Origin: Nesterenkonia muleiensis
Lineage (GTDB): Bacteria; Actinomycetota; Actinomycetes; Actinomycetales; Micrococcaceae
Assembly: GCF_003600155.1 (NCBI RefSeq)
Contig: NZ_QWLD01000004.1
Coordinates: 53,256 to 117,255, forward strand
DNA: 64,000 nt
Reading direction: 5' to 3'
The position numbers were made by a program, and so were the translations under genes. Position 1 is the first letter of the stretch. Each line of letters starts with the position of its first letter. The notes below the pieces were generated by a model, which saw only the letters and a list, made by a program, of their open reading frames with translations, ran no database searches and had not been told where the DNA came from. Of this stretch, positions 43,399 to 52,654 are shown in pieces.

Positions 43399-45158
43399 TG
43401 AACAAGCCACGCAACAACACCCCGGTGCAGCCTTCTGCCCACCGTGACAATGCGCGCGAAGACGCCATGGACGCTGCCCAGGGCACCGCTAAGAAGGACG
43501 TCACGGTGCCCACCTTGGGGGCCCGGGGAATGCTGCGTTGGGGGTGGACCCAGCTGACCTCCATGCGCACCGCGCTGATGCTCCTGCTGCTGCTGGCGGT
43601 GGCCGCCGTACCCGGATCCATCTTCCCGCAGCGGGTCCAGGACGCCTTCGCAGTGGCGACCTACATTGAGGACAACCCGCAGCTGGGACCGATCCTGGAC
43701 TTCTTCCAGTTCTTCGACGTCTACTCATCGGTCTGGTTCTCCGCGATCTACCTGCTGCTGTTCATCTCGCTGATCGGCTGCATCATCCCGCGCGCCCGCA
43801 AGCACTACCATCAGATCGTCAGCCCGCCGCCGCGCACCCCGCGCCGGCTGCAGCGGCTTCCCGAGTACGGTGCCATGGAAATGGCGGCTGGCGGGCCTAC
43901 TCCGGAGCAGGCGTTGGCTGATGCTGAAAAAGTGCTCAAACGCCGTCGCTATCGGGTGGAAGTCCGCCGCAACGACGACGGCACCGGCTCAGTCGGCGCG
44001 GAGAAGGGGTACCTGCGGGAGGTCGGCAATATCATCTTCCACGTATCCCTGGTGGGCGTGCTGGTCTTCGTCGCCCTGGACGCTATGTTCAGCTACCGGG
44101 GCCAGAAAGTGCTGATCGAGGACGAGGGGTTCGTCAACGCCCTGGTCGCCTACGACAACTTCTACCCCGGTTCATGGTTCGACGAAGAGGATCTGGAACC
44201 TTTCTCCATCCGGCTGGACAGTTTCGAACGAACCTTTGACCGGCAGCTCTTCGGCGGTGAGCCCAACCCCAATTACGGGCAGGCCTTAGACTTCGTTGCC
44301 AGCCTCACCGTCCAGGACAGCCCCGAGGACGAGCCCCGGCAGGCTGAGCTGCGAGTCAACGAGCCGTTGAACCTGGGCGGGGCCAATGTCTACCTGCCCG
44401 GGAACGGATACGCTCCGGTGGTCACCGTGCGCGACGGCGAGGGTGAGGTGGCGTTCTCCGGCCCGGTCATCACCCGTCCCGATGACGGTGTCTACACTTC
44501 CATGATGGTGATCAAGGCGCCGGACGCCAGCCCCGAACAGTTGGGCTTCGTGGGCCTGTTCCTGCCCACCGCGCATGACACCGGCGAGGGACTAGCTGTT
44601 TCCATCGACCCCGAGCTGGGCAATCCCGAACTCCACCTGAACTCCTACTACGGCGATCTGGGGCTCGACGACGGCATTCCGCAGAACGTCTACGTGCTGG
44701 ACACCGAGGACCTCACCGAGCTCAACTCCAGAGAGTCCGAGGCAGGTGGGATCGTGCTGGCCGAAGGGGAGACCCAAGAGCTTCCCGATGGTATGGGATC
44801 CATCGAGTTTGAGGGGGTTCAAGACTATATTGCCCTTGATATCGCCTACAACCCTGGCACCACCTGGATTCTGGTGTTCTCGCTGACTGCCACCGCAGGG
44901 CTGATCACCAGCCTCTTTCTGCGCCGGCGCCGGGCCTGGGTCACCGTGGAGACCATCCCTGGCGTGGCCGGCACAGGCTCTGAGGAACCAGCGCCGGGCC
45001 CAGACGCCAAGGGCTCTGAGCACGGGCGTACACTGGTGAGGTACGGCCTGCTCGCCCGTGGTGAAGATTTTCGGCTGCGCGATGAGAACATCGCCCTGCG
45101 CACCCAGTTTGAAAAGATATGGCCGGTCCGTCCCCCGGAGGAGAACAACGAATCATGA
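43398..45158 (+). CDS. resB: Cytochrome c biogenesis protein ResB (Ccs1)
   Basis: Half of the system II haem export and ligation complex. It is 586 residues with TM segments near 50-70, 108-130, 215-235 and 490-510. A large extracytoplasmic domain (about 235-485) lies between the last two and a cytoplasmic tail follows. The motif SMRTALMLLLLLAVAAVPGS at the first TM is typical. ATG 43398 overlaps the ccdA stop, and the stop overlaps the CcsA start. Confidence 0.93.
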   Translation: MNKPRNNTPVQPSAHRDNAREDAMDAAQGTAKKDVTVPTLGARGMLRWGWTQLTSMRTALMLLLLLAVAAVPGSIFPQRVQDAFAVATYIEDNPQLGPILDFFQFFDVYSSVWFSAIYLLLFISLIGCIIPRARKHYHQIVSPPPRTPRRLQRLPEYGAMEMAAGGPTPEQALADAEKVLKRRRYRVEVRRNDDGTGSVGAEKGYLREVGNIIFHVSLVGVLVFVALDAMFSYRGQKVLIEDEGFVNALVAYDNFYPGSWFDEEDLEPFSIRLDSFERTFDRQLFGGEPNPNYGQALDFVASLTVQDSPEDEPRQAELRVNEPLNLGGANVYLPGNGYAPVVTVRDGEGEVAFSGPVITRPDDGVYTSMMVIKAPDASPEQLGFVGLFLPTAHDTGEGLAVSIDPELGNPELHLNSYYGDLGLDDGIPQNVYVLDTEDLTELNSRESEAGGIVLAEGETQELPDGMGSIEFEGVQDYIALDIAYNPGTTWILVFSLTATAGLITSLFLRRRRAWVTVETIPGVAGTGSEEPAPGPDAKGSEHGRTLVRYGLLARGEDFRLRDENIALRTQFEKIWPVRPPEENNES

Positions 45159-46258
45159 CTGTCGCGCCACTGTCGGCCCAACTGTCCCCGATCAATGTGG
45201 AGCTGGCCGAGTACTCCGAGCTGTTCATGATGATCAGCGCGTTCATCTACACCCTGGCCTTCATCCTGTTCACCGTGGACACCGCGCGCAGTTCGGCCAC
45301 TATCCGCAGGGTTGAGGCCGAGCTCTCGGCCGAGCAGCGTGAACGCACCCGGGCCACTGCGCTGGTGGGCGCCGACGGACCAGATACCGGGGACAACAGC
45401 GCCCCCGCCGAACATCCCACCGCGGCCTCCTCTGACCTCGTTGACGATGATCTTGCCTATATCGGCACCCGCAGGCCGCTGGCCAATGTGGCTGTGGCAC
45501 TGACCGCAGTGGCTGCGGCAGCCCATGCTTTCGCCGTGATCTCCCGCGGTGTGGCCGCCTCGCGGTGGCCGACAGGCAATATGTTCGAGTTCCTCGTCGC
45601 CGCCGCGCTGGTGGTAGCGGTGGTCTACCTCGCTGTGCTCACCCGCCGTGATGTGCGCTTTCTGGGCATCTTCGTCATCGGCCTGGTGGTCACCATGGTG
45701 GTGGCGGCCACCATCGGCTTCCCCACTCCCATCGGGCATGTTCAGCCCGCGCTGCAGAGCCCGTGGATCGCCATCCACGTGACATTGGCCGTGCTGGCCA
45801 TGGCGGTCTTCACCCTGACCTTCGCCATGAATGTCCTGCAGCTGGTGCAGTCCCGGCGAGAAAAGGCCCTTGCCGGCGAGCCCAAGGGCGGTACCGACCG
45901 CCGTCTGGCCAAGGCCCAGTTCATGCGGCTGGTGCCCAGCGCCTTCTCCCTGGAGTCCTGGGCCTACCGGCTCAACGCCGTCGGATTCGTCTTCTGGACC
46001 TTGGGACCGATGATCACCGGGGCGATCTGGGCCAATGAGTCCTGGGGCCGCTACTGGGGGTGGGACCCCAAGGAGGTCTGGACCTTCGTGATCTGGGTTG
46101 TCTACGCCGGATACCTGCACGCCCGCGCCACCCGGGGCTGGACAGGCAACCGGTCCGCCTGGCTGTCGATCATCGGATTCGTGTGCATCATCATCAACTA
46201 CACCGTGGTGAACATCTGGTTCCCGGGACTGCACTCCTACGCAGGACTGCCGGAGTAG
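45155..46258 (+). CDS. ccsB: Cytochrome c biogenesis protein CcsA (CcsB family)
   Basis: Haem-handling partner of ResB, 367 residues, about eight TM segments. The tryptophan-rich WWD-type motif reads WGRYWGWDPKEVWTFVIW, followed by HARATRGW. Conserved His residues flank it (AIHVTLAVLAMA; LHSYAGLPE at the end). A charged loop of about 70 residues after the first TM is longer than in Bacillus. ATG 45155 overlaps the resB stop (ATGA). Together the four genes serve the c-type haem proteins of the respiratory chain. Confidence 0.94.
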   Translation: MTVAPLSAQLSPINVELAEYSELFMMISAFIYTLAFILFTVDTARSSATIRRVEAELSAEQRERTRATALVGADGPDTGDNSAPAEHPTAASSDLVDDDLAYIGTRRPLANVAVALTAVAAAAHAFAVISRGVAASRWPTGNMFEFLVAAALVVAVVYLAVLTRRDVRFLGIFVIGLVVTMVVAATIGFPTPIGHVQPALQSPWIAIHVTLAVLAMAVFTLTFAMNVLQLVQSRREKALAGEPKGGTDRRLAKAQFMRLVPSAFSLESWAYRLNAVGFVFWTLGPMITGAIWANESWGRYWGWDPKEVWTFVIWVVYAGYLHARATRGWTGNRSAWLSIIGFVCIIINYTVVNIWFPGLHSYAGLPE

Positions 46259-46262
46259 ATCT

Positions 46263-46586
46263 ATGGCTGTGCTGAAGTATTCGCTGCTGCGCCTGGGGGT
46301 CTTCGCCCTGGTCTTCTTCGGGTGCCTCTACCTGGATCTGGGTCGGTTTACGCTCATCTTCGCGGTCATCGTGGGGCTGGCGGTGTCCTGGGCGGTGGGC
46401 TACCTGTTCTTCAACTCGTGGCGGATTGCAGCCGGTGAGCAGCTGGCCGGCTGGTTCGGGCGTCGTCGTCGTTCCAGTGCAGAGGAGCAGGACAACGCTG
46501 CAGAGGATGAGCTTGCCGAGGAATTTCACAGCCAGGAGCCCGGCGGCGACTCTGAGAAGCGTCGGCGCCCCGGCCAGCAGGGGTGA
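46263..46586 (+). CDS. DUF4229-family small membrane protein
   Basis: Protein of 107 residues: two hydrophobic segments near 8-27 and 30-50, then a basic/acidic cytoplasmic tail (GRRRRSSAEEQD..., about residues 60-107). The region AVLKYSLLRLGVFALVF is typical of DUF4229 proteins, which actinobacteria often encode beside cytochrome c maturation or menaquinone genes. It starts five bases after the CcsA stop, so it is probably the last gene of that operon. Function unknown. Confidence 0.72.
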   Translation: MAVLKYSLLRLGVFALVFFGCLYLDLGRFTLIFAVIVGLAVSWAVGYLFFNSWRIAAGEQLAGWFGRRRRSSAEEQDNAAEDELAEEFHSQEPGGDSEKRRRPGQQG

Positions 46587-46670
46587 TTACCGTGCCAAGG
46601 CCTGACCGACTGACTGAGCCGCCGGGTCAGCGGGGAGCGGAACCGCAGGCCAGCCTGGGGCTGAGTCCAC

Positions 46671-46676
46671 TACCCT
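46671..46676 (+). promoter_or_regulatory. -10 element TACCCT, leaderless start of the PLDc_N-type gene
   Basis: TACCCT is followed by GGAAGGT (seven bases) and ATG 46684. Confidence 0.5.
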
Positions 46677-46683
46677 GGAAGGT

Positions 46684-47082
46684 ATGGTTCGGGTCTTTAT
46701 AGGTCTCGGGGTTATCGCCCTCGGTCTGCTCATCTACAGCACGGTCGACTGCATCATGACGCCCAAGCACAAAGTGCGGGTCCTGCCCAAAGTCGCCTGG
46801 CTGCCGATCATTCTGCTGCTGCCGCTGCTGGGGGCCGGCCTGTGGCTGGGCTTCGGCAAGGCTCGCGGTGGAAACGGCAGGGGCGGAGTTGCCCGCAAGG
46901 GGCCGACGGCACCGGACGATGATCCGGAGTTCCTGCGCAATGTGGAGTTCCAGCGCCGCCAGCAGCAGCGCCGCGAAGAGGAGGCCCGCAGAAGGGCCGA
47001 ACAGGAGCGTAAGCGCCGTGAGGCTGAGCGCCGTGCCCAGCAGCAGAACAACGACGACGGCGACCCCGGTTCAAGCGGCTGA
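46684..47082 (+). CDS. PLDc_N (cardiolipase N-terminal-like) membrane protein
   Basis: Protein of 132 residues with two TM segments (about 3-20 and 40-58) that resemble the N-terminal membrane domain of cardiolipin synthases (IYSTVDCIMTP, LPKVAWLPIILLLP). No phosphodiesterase domain follows; instead there is a highly charged Arg/Glu/Gln helix (about 80-125) likely to form a coiled coil. Leaderless start after TACCCT. Function unknown. Confidence 0.72.
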   Translation: MVRVFIGLGVIALGLLIYSTVDCIMTPKHKVRVLPKVAWLPIILLLPLLGAGLWLGFGKARGGNGRGGVARKGPTAPDDDPEFLRNVEFQRRQQQRREEEARRRAEQERKRREAERRAQQQNNDDGDPGSSG

Positions 47083-47096
47083 GGTGTGCTGAGATC

Positions 47097-47381
47097 ATGC
47101 ATCTCGCTGAGGGCGCAGAAACCAATCCCCTCGTGCCCACCGGGGGAGAGGGCCTCGGTGCGGTGGTGGGACTGCTGATCCTGGGGCTGATCATCGGTGC
47201 GGTGATCGCGGTGCTTCGCTCGGAGCACACCGCCGCTGCGAAGGCAGGTATGCTGCTGCTGTGTGTCCTGGTACCGGTCATCGGCGCAGTCTTCGCTCTG
47301 CTGCTGGCGCGTCATGAGCCGGACCACCAACGGCGAGGCGCAGGCCTGAACTATCCCGCCAGCAGCAGGGCCGCCGAGTAG
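47097..47381 (+). CDS. Small two-TM membrane protein, function unknown
   Basis: Protein of 94 residues with two hydrophobic segments (about 20-42 and 48-68) and a short basic tail. It begins 14 bases after the preceding gene, with GTGCTGAGATC upstream and no strong ribosome site. Its 3' end overlaps the convergent menA gene by 31 bp. The segment KAGMLLLCVLVPVIGAVFAL is similar in style to PLDc_N domains, but no family is assigned. Confidence 0.5.
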   Translation: MHLAEGAETNPLVPTGGEGLGAVVGLLILGLIIGAVIAVLRSEHTAAAKAGMLLLCVLVPVIGAVFALLLARHEPDHQRRGAGLNYPASSRAAE

Positions 47382-48343
47382 CTTGCCGCGAAAGCCAGTC
47401 CCAGAGTACCGGTCTGCTGGAGCACCGGGATCAGTGCAGGGCCTTTCGGCCGGACCGTCCGCCAGGGCCACATCGTGACCATGGGCCGGATCGCGAAGGG
47501 CCATGAGGTGACCACCAGCCAGAACCACGGGCCGTAGCCGGTCAGGCTCAGGCTGACCGGGATGGCGATGGCGACGGCGACCATGAAGCAGTAGGCCCAG
47601 CGTGCTCGGGTCTGTCCCAGCCGCACAGCCAAGGTGTTCTTGCCCACCTCGCGGTCCGTGGGAATGTCGCGGACGTTATTGGCCATCAGCAGGGCTGAGG
47701 CGATCAGCCCGTGGGAGACCGCGCCGATGAGCCCGGTGACCGCGGGGAAGTCCACGCCGATGCCATAGCCTCGTCCGACCTCGGTGATGGCGAAAGCTGT
47801 GCCCAGGGTGGCCACCAGGCCGAAGAAGAGGAAGACCATCACCTCACCGAGTCCCAGATATCCATACGGTCTAGACCCCCCGGTGTACCACCAGGCAGCA
47901 AGGATGCACACCAGGCCGACTGCGATCAGCCACCAGGCGCTGATCATCACCACGATCACCAGTCCGGCCAGCCCGGCCACGGTGAAACTGGCGAATGCCG
48001 CAGTCTTGACCTGCGGTGGTGTCGCGGCACCTGAGGCGGTCAGCCGCATCGGACCCACCCGCACGTCGTCGGTGCCTCGCACGCCGTCGGAGTAGTCATT
48101 GGCGTAGTTGACCCCGACCTGCAGGGCCAGGGCGACCACCAGGGCCAGCAGCGTCACGCTCACCAGCGGCAGCACGGGGTAGGAGCCCGGGGCGTAGGTG
48201 GTGTCCGAGAGCGGAGCATAGGCATACCAGCTGGACCGGCCGAATTCGCCGAGGCCCGCGGCAGCGCCGATCAGCACCGGGCAGACCGCCATGGGCAGGG
48301 TCCGCGGCCGGGTGCCGGCTATCCACTCACCTAACGAGGCCAT
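47351..48343 (-). CDS. menA: 1,4-dihydroxy-2-naphthoate polyprenyltransferase
   Basis: UbiA-family membrane prenyltransferase of 330 residues that attaches the polyprenyl tail in menaquinone synthesis. It starts MASLGEWIAGTRPRTLPMAV. The first Asp-rich motif is NYANDYSDGVRGTDD and the second is NNVRDIPTDREVGKNTLAVR, with about nine TM segments. ATG at 48343 follows AAGGAG; the longer frame to 48391 is not needed. It lies downstream of menE on the same strand. Confidence 0.93.
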   Translation of the reverse strand: MASLGEWIAGTRPRTLPMAVCPVLIGAAAGLGEFGRSSWYAYAPLSDTTYAPGSYPVLPLVSVTLLALVVALALQVGVNYANDYSDGVRGTDDVRVGPMRLTASGAATPPQVKTAAFASFTVAGLAGLVIVVMISAWWLIAVGLVCILAAWWYTGGSRPYGYLGLGEVMVFLFFGLVATLGTAFAITEVGRGYGIGVDFPAVTGLIGAVSHGLIASALLMANNVRDIPTDREVGKNTLAVRLGQTRARWAYCFMVAVAIAIPVSLSLTGYGPWFWLVVTSWPFAIRPMVTMWPWRTVRPKGPALIPVLQQTGTLGLAFAASYSAALLLAG

Positions 48344-48424
48344 CCCCTCTCCTTCCTGACCACAGTCCGTTCGGTGACCCCATGTGACCACAAAAGTGGC
48401 CGAATTCGGCCCGAGATGTCGTCA

Positions 48425-49837
48425 TCAAGGGCCGCCGAAGGTGAGCAGGTCCAGGAGAGCCTGGCGGTCGGGCTTGCCGTTGGGCAGCAGCGGCAGTGAG
48501 CCCAGCAGCTCGTAGTGCTTCGGCACGGCCGGGGCGCCGAGCTGCTCCCTGACAGCCTGGTCAATCTCGTCGAAGGCATTCCCCTCCCGGGAGGCGCCCG
48601 CCAGCACGACGGCGGCTGTCACCTTCTGTCCCCATTCGGCGTCCTCGACCCCGGCCACATAGGCCTCCCGGACGCTGGGGTGGGCTTCCAGGGCCTGGCG
48701 GACCTGCTGTGCGGAGACCTTGACCCCGCCGGTGATGATCACATCATCAGCTCGACCTGTGACCGAAAGCGCAGGCACGATCTGCGCGGAGTACCCGGCC
48801 CCGGTCACCTGAGCGATGCTGTCCACCTCGGAGGTGGTCACGGTCTTCAGCTCACCGAGGTCATCGGTGCGGAAGCGGCGGTGTCCAGTGGCAGGGTCGG
48901 TGCCGAACTTCTCGGCACTCAGCTCAGGGTCGTCCAAGTAACCGAGGGCGACCATCGGCCCGGAGATGACCACCCGGCCGTGGGCGCCGACGGTGATGGA
49001 GACATCCGGCAGGGGGTGGCCGTCATAGACGCAGCCGCCGCATGTCTCCGCCATCCCGTAGGTGCGGATCACACTGAGCCCCAGCTGCCGGGCCCGGTCG
49101 AAGAGCACCGGGTGGGTGGGGCCGCCGCCTAAGAGGATGGCGTCGAACCGGCGCAATGCAGCGAGCAGCCGTTCTCCGATACCCCGATCTTCAGCGGGGG
49201 TGTGCGGGGTGAGGCCGTCTTCCGATGCGGCGGAGCTGGCGGCCTCACCACTGGTGGCGATGTTCTCAGCGGGACGGTCATGTGTCCCATCTGGTGGAAC
49301 CGACGACGGGACCCAGTCCAGCAGCTTCTGCAACTGGGTAGGCACCAGCGAGACGTAGCGGCGCTCGCCGGTAAGACGTTCCGCGGCCTCGGTGAAGAGT
49401 CGGGCATTTGTGGTGCCCTCCAGCAGAGGGATCGGTTCACTGTTCGCCACCAGGCTGCGGGTCAGCACCGCCAGGCCAGCGACATAGCTGGGCTGCAGGG
49501 TCAGCAGCCACTGGCCGTGCCCGCCCAGAGCGTCGGCGGTCATCTCCGCAGAAGCCTCTAGCGCCTCCCACGGCAGCAGGGTCTGCTTCGGGACACCGGT
49601 GGACCCGGAGGTGCGCACCACCACAGCAGGCCCGGACCGCCGATGCGATGTGTGCACTTTCGGGGCGGGGCGGAGGTGCAGACTTTGCGCCGGTGATCCG
49701 GGGCTGAGCGCATCGGCCCGCTCGGTCCAGCGGGGAGCACGGCCATTCTCCATGGGCAGGAACTCCAGCGGGGGGCACTGGCCTGACCGGGCGGCGTCGA
49801 GCGCCTCCAGCGCCTTGGGAATCCAGAAATCAGACAT
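48425..49837 (-). CDS. menE: o-Succinylbenzoate-CoA ligase
   Basis: AMP-forming acyl-CoA ligase of 470 residues in the menaquinone pathway. Phosphate loop VVVRTSGSTGVPKQTLLPW, RTYGMAETCGGCVYDGHPL, FRTDDLGEL and GRADDVIITGGVKVSAQQVR are the ANL-superfamily motifs, with the late catalytic Lys in PLLPNGKPDRQALL. The start at 49837 (MSDFWIPKALEALD) is preferred to the longer frame from 49885. A linker of Ala/Ser/Asp (around residue 190-225) is an insertion. A foreign segment now separates it from menB upstream. Confidence 0.9.
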   Translation of the reverse strand: MSDFWIPKALEALDAARSGQCPPLEFLPMENGRAPRWTERADALSPGSPAQSLHLRPAPKVHTSHRRSGPAVVVRTSGSTGVPKQTLLPWEALEASAEMTADALGGHGQWLLTLQPSYVAGLAVLTRSLVANSEPIPLLEGTTNARLFTEAAERLTGERRYVSLVPTQLQKLLDWVPSSVPPDGTHDRPAENIATSGEAASSAASEDGLTPHTPAEDRGIGERLLAALRRFDAILLGGGPTHPVLFDRARQLGLSVIRTYGMAETCGGCVYDGHPLPDVSITVGAHGRVVISGPMVALGYLDDPELSAEKFGTDPATGHRRFRTDDLGELKTVTTSEVDSIAQVTGAGYSAQIVPALSVTGRADDVIITGGVKVSAQQVRQALEAHPSVREAYVAGVEDAEWGQKVTAAVVLAGASREGNAFDEIDQAVREQLGAPAVPKHYELLGSLPLLPNGKPDRQALLDLLTFGGP

Positions 49838-49991
49838 AGGCACGACGACGCCGCCCTCAGTGGTAGGAGAACTCTGGGCGTTCATCTAGGCACTGTTGGC
49901 ATAGTTTGTGGTTGTGGTCATGCTTTTCTGGCCTCACCTTGTGCTTCTCCGGAATGTTTGTGGTGTTGGTTGGGCAGGGCTTCTTTGGACC

Positions 49992-50005
49992 CTTTTGTGC
50001 CCAGT
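49992..50005 (+). repeat. Left flanking direct repeat (candidate attachment site)
   Basis: CTTTTGTGCCCAGT here recurs exactly at 55946-55959. The copy lies 23 bp from the 3' end of a tyrosine-recombinase remnant, the usual position of an attachment site. Confidence 0.6.
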
Positions 50006-50028
50006 ATGCACCCAGTAACCAGCGAGTC

Positions 50029-50157
50029 CTAGGCAAGGCCCACGGCAGCGGTCCGGGTCCGGTCATCAGTGTTGTGCCAGAGGTGTGCATAGGTGTTTAG
50101 CCTAGTCGTTGCCCTGGGGTGGCCCAGTGACTTCTGCCCGGTCACCGCGTGCCGGCC
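50029..50157 (-). pseudogene. Remnant of a tyrosine recombinase (phage-type integrase) C-terminus
   Basis: The last about 42 codons read VTGQKSLGHPRATTRLNTYAHLW then HNTDDRTRTAAVGLA and a stop. This matches the end of actinobacterial phage-type integrases: the LGH box and the NTYAHLW segment carrying the catalytic Tyr. The catalytic Arg-containing upstream domains are missing, and the sequence upstream of about 50157 no longer resembles an integrase. It is therefore a relic, most likely of the element bounded by the 14-bp repeats. Confidence 0.72.
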
Positions 50158-50418
50158 GGCTGGATAAACCTGGAAGCGTGGAAGTAGGACGTGCTCAGGA
50201 TCCCTGATGAAGCAATAAGCACTCACCACGAAGGAGCCGTCCACACTCCATTTTTCCATTGCGCGGCGCAGTGGAGACACAAGGAGTGGCGCTCGATAGT
50301 ACTGCGGGTCTGGCCTTTTGGTGTCATGAGGATGTCAGATTCTCACATCCTGGGTGAAGAGAATACATCAACCCCCATTGGGAGAGAGAGGTTCACTGCC
50401 GGTGACTGGGCGGGAGGA

Positions 50419-51402
50419 TCACAGTGTGCCTCCTGCTGCCTGGGGGGCGTCGTCGTCGTGCTTTCTGTGTTCCCAACTGCGGGCCTTGGCGCCCATTTCT
50501 CCGAACTTCCTGCTGGCCTGTTGCAGTTTCCCTTCCCACTCAGGGTTGGGCACTTGGCCCTCGGTAACCTTGGCCCAGACCTGCAGCATGGCAGTGACCG
50601 CGAAGGGCTCAACGACGGCGAGCTTCACCGCCCATGTCAGGCTGAGGGTGAGAAGCAGCGGCACCAGTCCTCCGGTGACTGGCAACAGCCACACCACCAG
50701 AGCGACGGGCATCAGCAGCACAAGGAAGATCAGCAGAGTTAGCCCCCACACCCCGAGGGTGAGTTTGACTGCGTTCTTCAGGAACTGTGAGTAGTTCTGC
50801 GCGTACAGGATCAGTCCCTGGCGGCTGGTCTCCCACGGGTTGGTGGAGCGTACCCGGAGATTGTGCCCCAGGATGGTCTCATCAACGTAGGTGAGTGAAC
50901 TGTTGATCACCGCGTTGCCAATTTTTGCGACTTTGGCGGCCCCGGGAATCGGCAGGAAGTTCGCCACTCGGACCACCAGACGATTGAACGCTCTGAGGAT
51001 GCCCTTGATCACAGAGTCGACGCCGAAGAGAACTGACATCTCCACAAAGCGTTGCTTCACCGCTTGCTGCCCGTACGCGACTTGGCCTTGGCCAGCCGGC
51101 AGAGCTCGGCCGTCTATCGCTTCAACCAGCACTGCGATGTGCGCAGACTTAACCATGTAGAGCAGGTAGCGGCGGAGGAATGCCAGGATTCCGAGGCATG
51201 CGACAAAGGCCATCAGCCCGCCCACCGTGGCGCCGGCCGCGGTAGATCCGCCCACAGCACCGACCATCGCACCGATACCCGCTCCGACAGCGGTGATGAT
51301 GATCCAGCCCAGGGCGATGCCGACATAAACCAGCAACCGGAAGACCAAGAAGGGCAGGGTGCGGAGCAGCAGTTTCATTGTTCTGCCATAAGTGAAGTCC
51401 AT
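50419..51402 (-). CDS. Multi-pass membrane protein, function unknown
   Basis: Protein of 327 residues. N-terminal hydrophobic, Gly-rich segments (about 15-45 and 48-75, with GAGIGAMVGAVGGSTAAGA) are followed by a soluble helical stretch (about 85-205) and a hairpin of two strong TM segments (about 215-262). The tail is polar and acidic. AAGGACTTAGGA precedes the ATG. It lies in the segment bounded by the 14-bp repeats and is divergent from a lipoprotein gene. I do not recognise the family. Confidence 0.6.
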   Translation of the reverse strand: MDFTYGRTMKLLLRTLPFLVFRLLVYVGIALGWIIITAVGAGIGAMVGAVGGSTAAGATVGGLMAFVACLGILAFLRRYLLYMVKSAHIAVLVEAIDGRALPAGQGQVAYGQQAVKQRFVEMSVLFGVDSVIKGILRAFNRLVVRVANFLPIPGAAKVAKIGNAVINSSLTYVDETILGHNLRVRSTNPWETSRQGLILYAQNYSQFLKNAVKLTLGVWGLTLLIFLVLLMPVALVVWLLPVTGGLVPLLLTLSLTWAVKLAVVEPFAVTAMLQVWAKVTEGQVPNPEWEGKLQQASRKFGEMGAKARSWEHRKHDDDAPQAAGGTL

Positions 51403-51571
51403 GATTCCTAAGTCCTTTCTCGAGGTGTACAGGATGACCGTAAGTGGGGGTCCGTAAAGCCGGCGTAATGCGTTGCTTTACGGAGCCTTTACAGGTGAAC
51501 GGTCAGCATGGTCAGTGTTGCGGCCGAGTGCCGGCCGCTGCGCACTCATCGAGAAGAGGGAGAAGGAACAC

Positions 51572-52654
51572 ATGGAGAGCATCAAGGTTTCCGCCGCTGT
51601 GTCAGTCGGCTTGGGCACTGTCCTACTGCTGAGCGCATGCGGCCAGTTTCAGGAGGTATCCGAATCCCTAGAGGAACTTGGCGAAGCTGTTGAGTCTTCC
51701 GCAGATGAGGCGACTGACGAGATCGCCTCAGGGCAGGGAGACTCTGACGCCGCCTCGGAGGAAGGGTCGGCGGAGACCCATGCTGAGGCCGAAGAGCGTG
51801 AACTGGGGATCACCGGACACCAGGCCGGGGTGGACCACACTGTGGAAGCGGTCAGGCTGTCGCCACAGGAAGACGGCAGTCTCGTGGTGGAAGCGGATAT
51901 GCGCTTCACCAACACGACTAGTTCCGACCGCCCTGTGGCGTTGAACTACGAACTGCGCTGGCCAGACGGAGAAGACACTTACACGGTGCCGGGCCAGGGA
52001 TCATTCGCGGATACCGGAGGGATGGTGCCGGCCGAAGCGTCGAACAGCGGCCAGGTGGAAATGATCATCGATCCCGGACAGGTTGCTGGCTTCGACGCCG
52101 ACCATGCGGTGCTGCTGATCGGCACCTCAGGTCGCAGCGCAGCTCAGATTGCCCTGGGGCCGAGCGGGGAGACCGTCACTCGGGTTCCCGTAGAGATCCC
52201 AGACCTGGAGGGTGTTGAACAGCAGCTCCAGGAAGAGGATGTCGATGACCTGGTGACTATTACGTATGCAGAAATCCGGTGGGGAGGTCCGGATCTGTCT
52301 CCACTGGACAATGGGCGGGCCCACCTATATCTGGAATACACGGTCCAGAATGAGGGTGATCACCAGACCTGCAGTTCCCGGGGCAACGGCGGGTGGACCC
52401 TGACCCAGCCCAATGGTGACAGCGTGCTCGATGAGGGTGTCTCCGAACGATGCGTCTCTGGGGGAGACACCCAGACTGAGATCCAGACCGGGTTCACCAT
52501 TGACGCCGAACTCGCGGGCGACTATGTGGTCGTTCACGAGCGCACTCGGGGCGGCTCAGCGACTGGACAGTGGGAGTTCACCGTAGCTGAATTCGATGGG
52601 GCACCTACAGAAGATGACGATGATGAGACTGACACAGGGGAAGAGTCAGACTGA
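51572..52654 (+). CDS. Lipoprotein with acidic linker, function unknown
   Basis: Protein of 360 residues. The lipobox LLSAC puts the lipidated Cys at about residue 22. A Ser/Glu/Asp linker (to about 80) precedes two beta-rich regions, possibly immunoglobulin-like, with a Cys pair (HQTCSSRG and ERCVSGG) in the second. The C-terminus is very acidic (PTEDDDDETDTGEESD). GAAGGA precedes ATG 51572, favoured over the longer frame from 51473. Its stop overlaps the convergent AfsR-type gene by nine bases. Function unknown; it may be the extracytoplasmic partner of the adjacent membrane protein. Confidence 0.65.
   Translation: MESIKVSAAVSVGLGTVLLLSACGQFQEVSESLEELGEAVESSADEATDEIASGQGDSDAASEEGSAETHAEAEERELGITGHQAGVDHTVEAVRLSPQEDGSLVVEADMRFTNTTSSDRPVALNYELRWPDGEDTYTVPGQGSFADTGGMVPAEASNSGQVEMIIDPGQVAGFDADHAVLLIGTSGRSAAQIALGPSGETVTRVPVEIPDLEGVEQQLQEEDVDDLVTITYAEIRWGGPDLSPLDNGRAHLYLEYTVQNEGDHQTCSSRGNGGWTLTQPNGDSVLDEGVSERCVSGGDTQTEIQTGFTIDAELAGDYVVVHERTRGGSATGQWEFTVAEFDGAPTEDDDDETDTGEESD

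Larger units (their letters stand above)
49838..50418. other. Stretch upstream of menE with island left end
   Basis: This 580-bp interval has no intact gene. It holds the left copy of the 14-bp repeat (49992-50005) and a recombinase remnant (50029-50157). Short open frames on both strands have no recognisable product. Confidence 0.6.

Noticed and set aside
49857..50100. Short open frames on both strands upstream of menE
   Set aside because: They overlap the attachment-like repeat and each other and have no conserved features.
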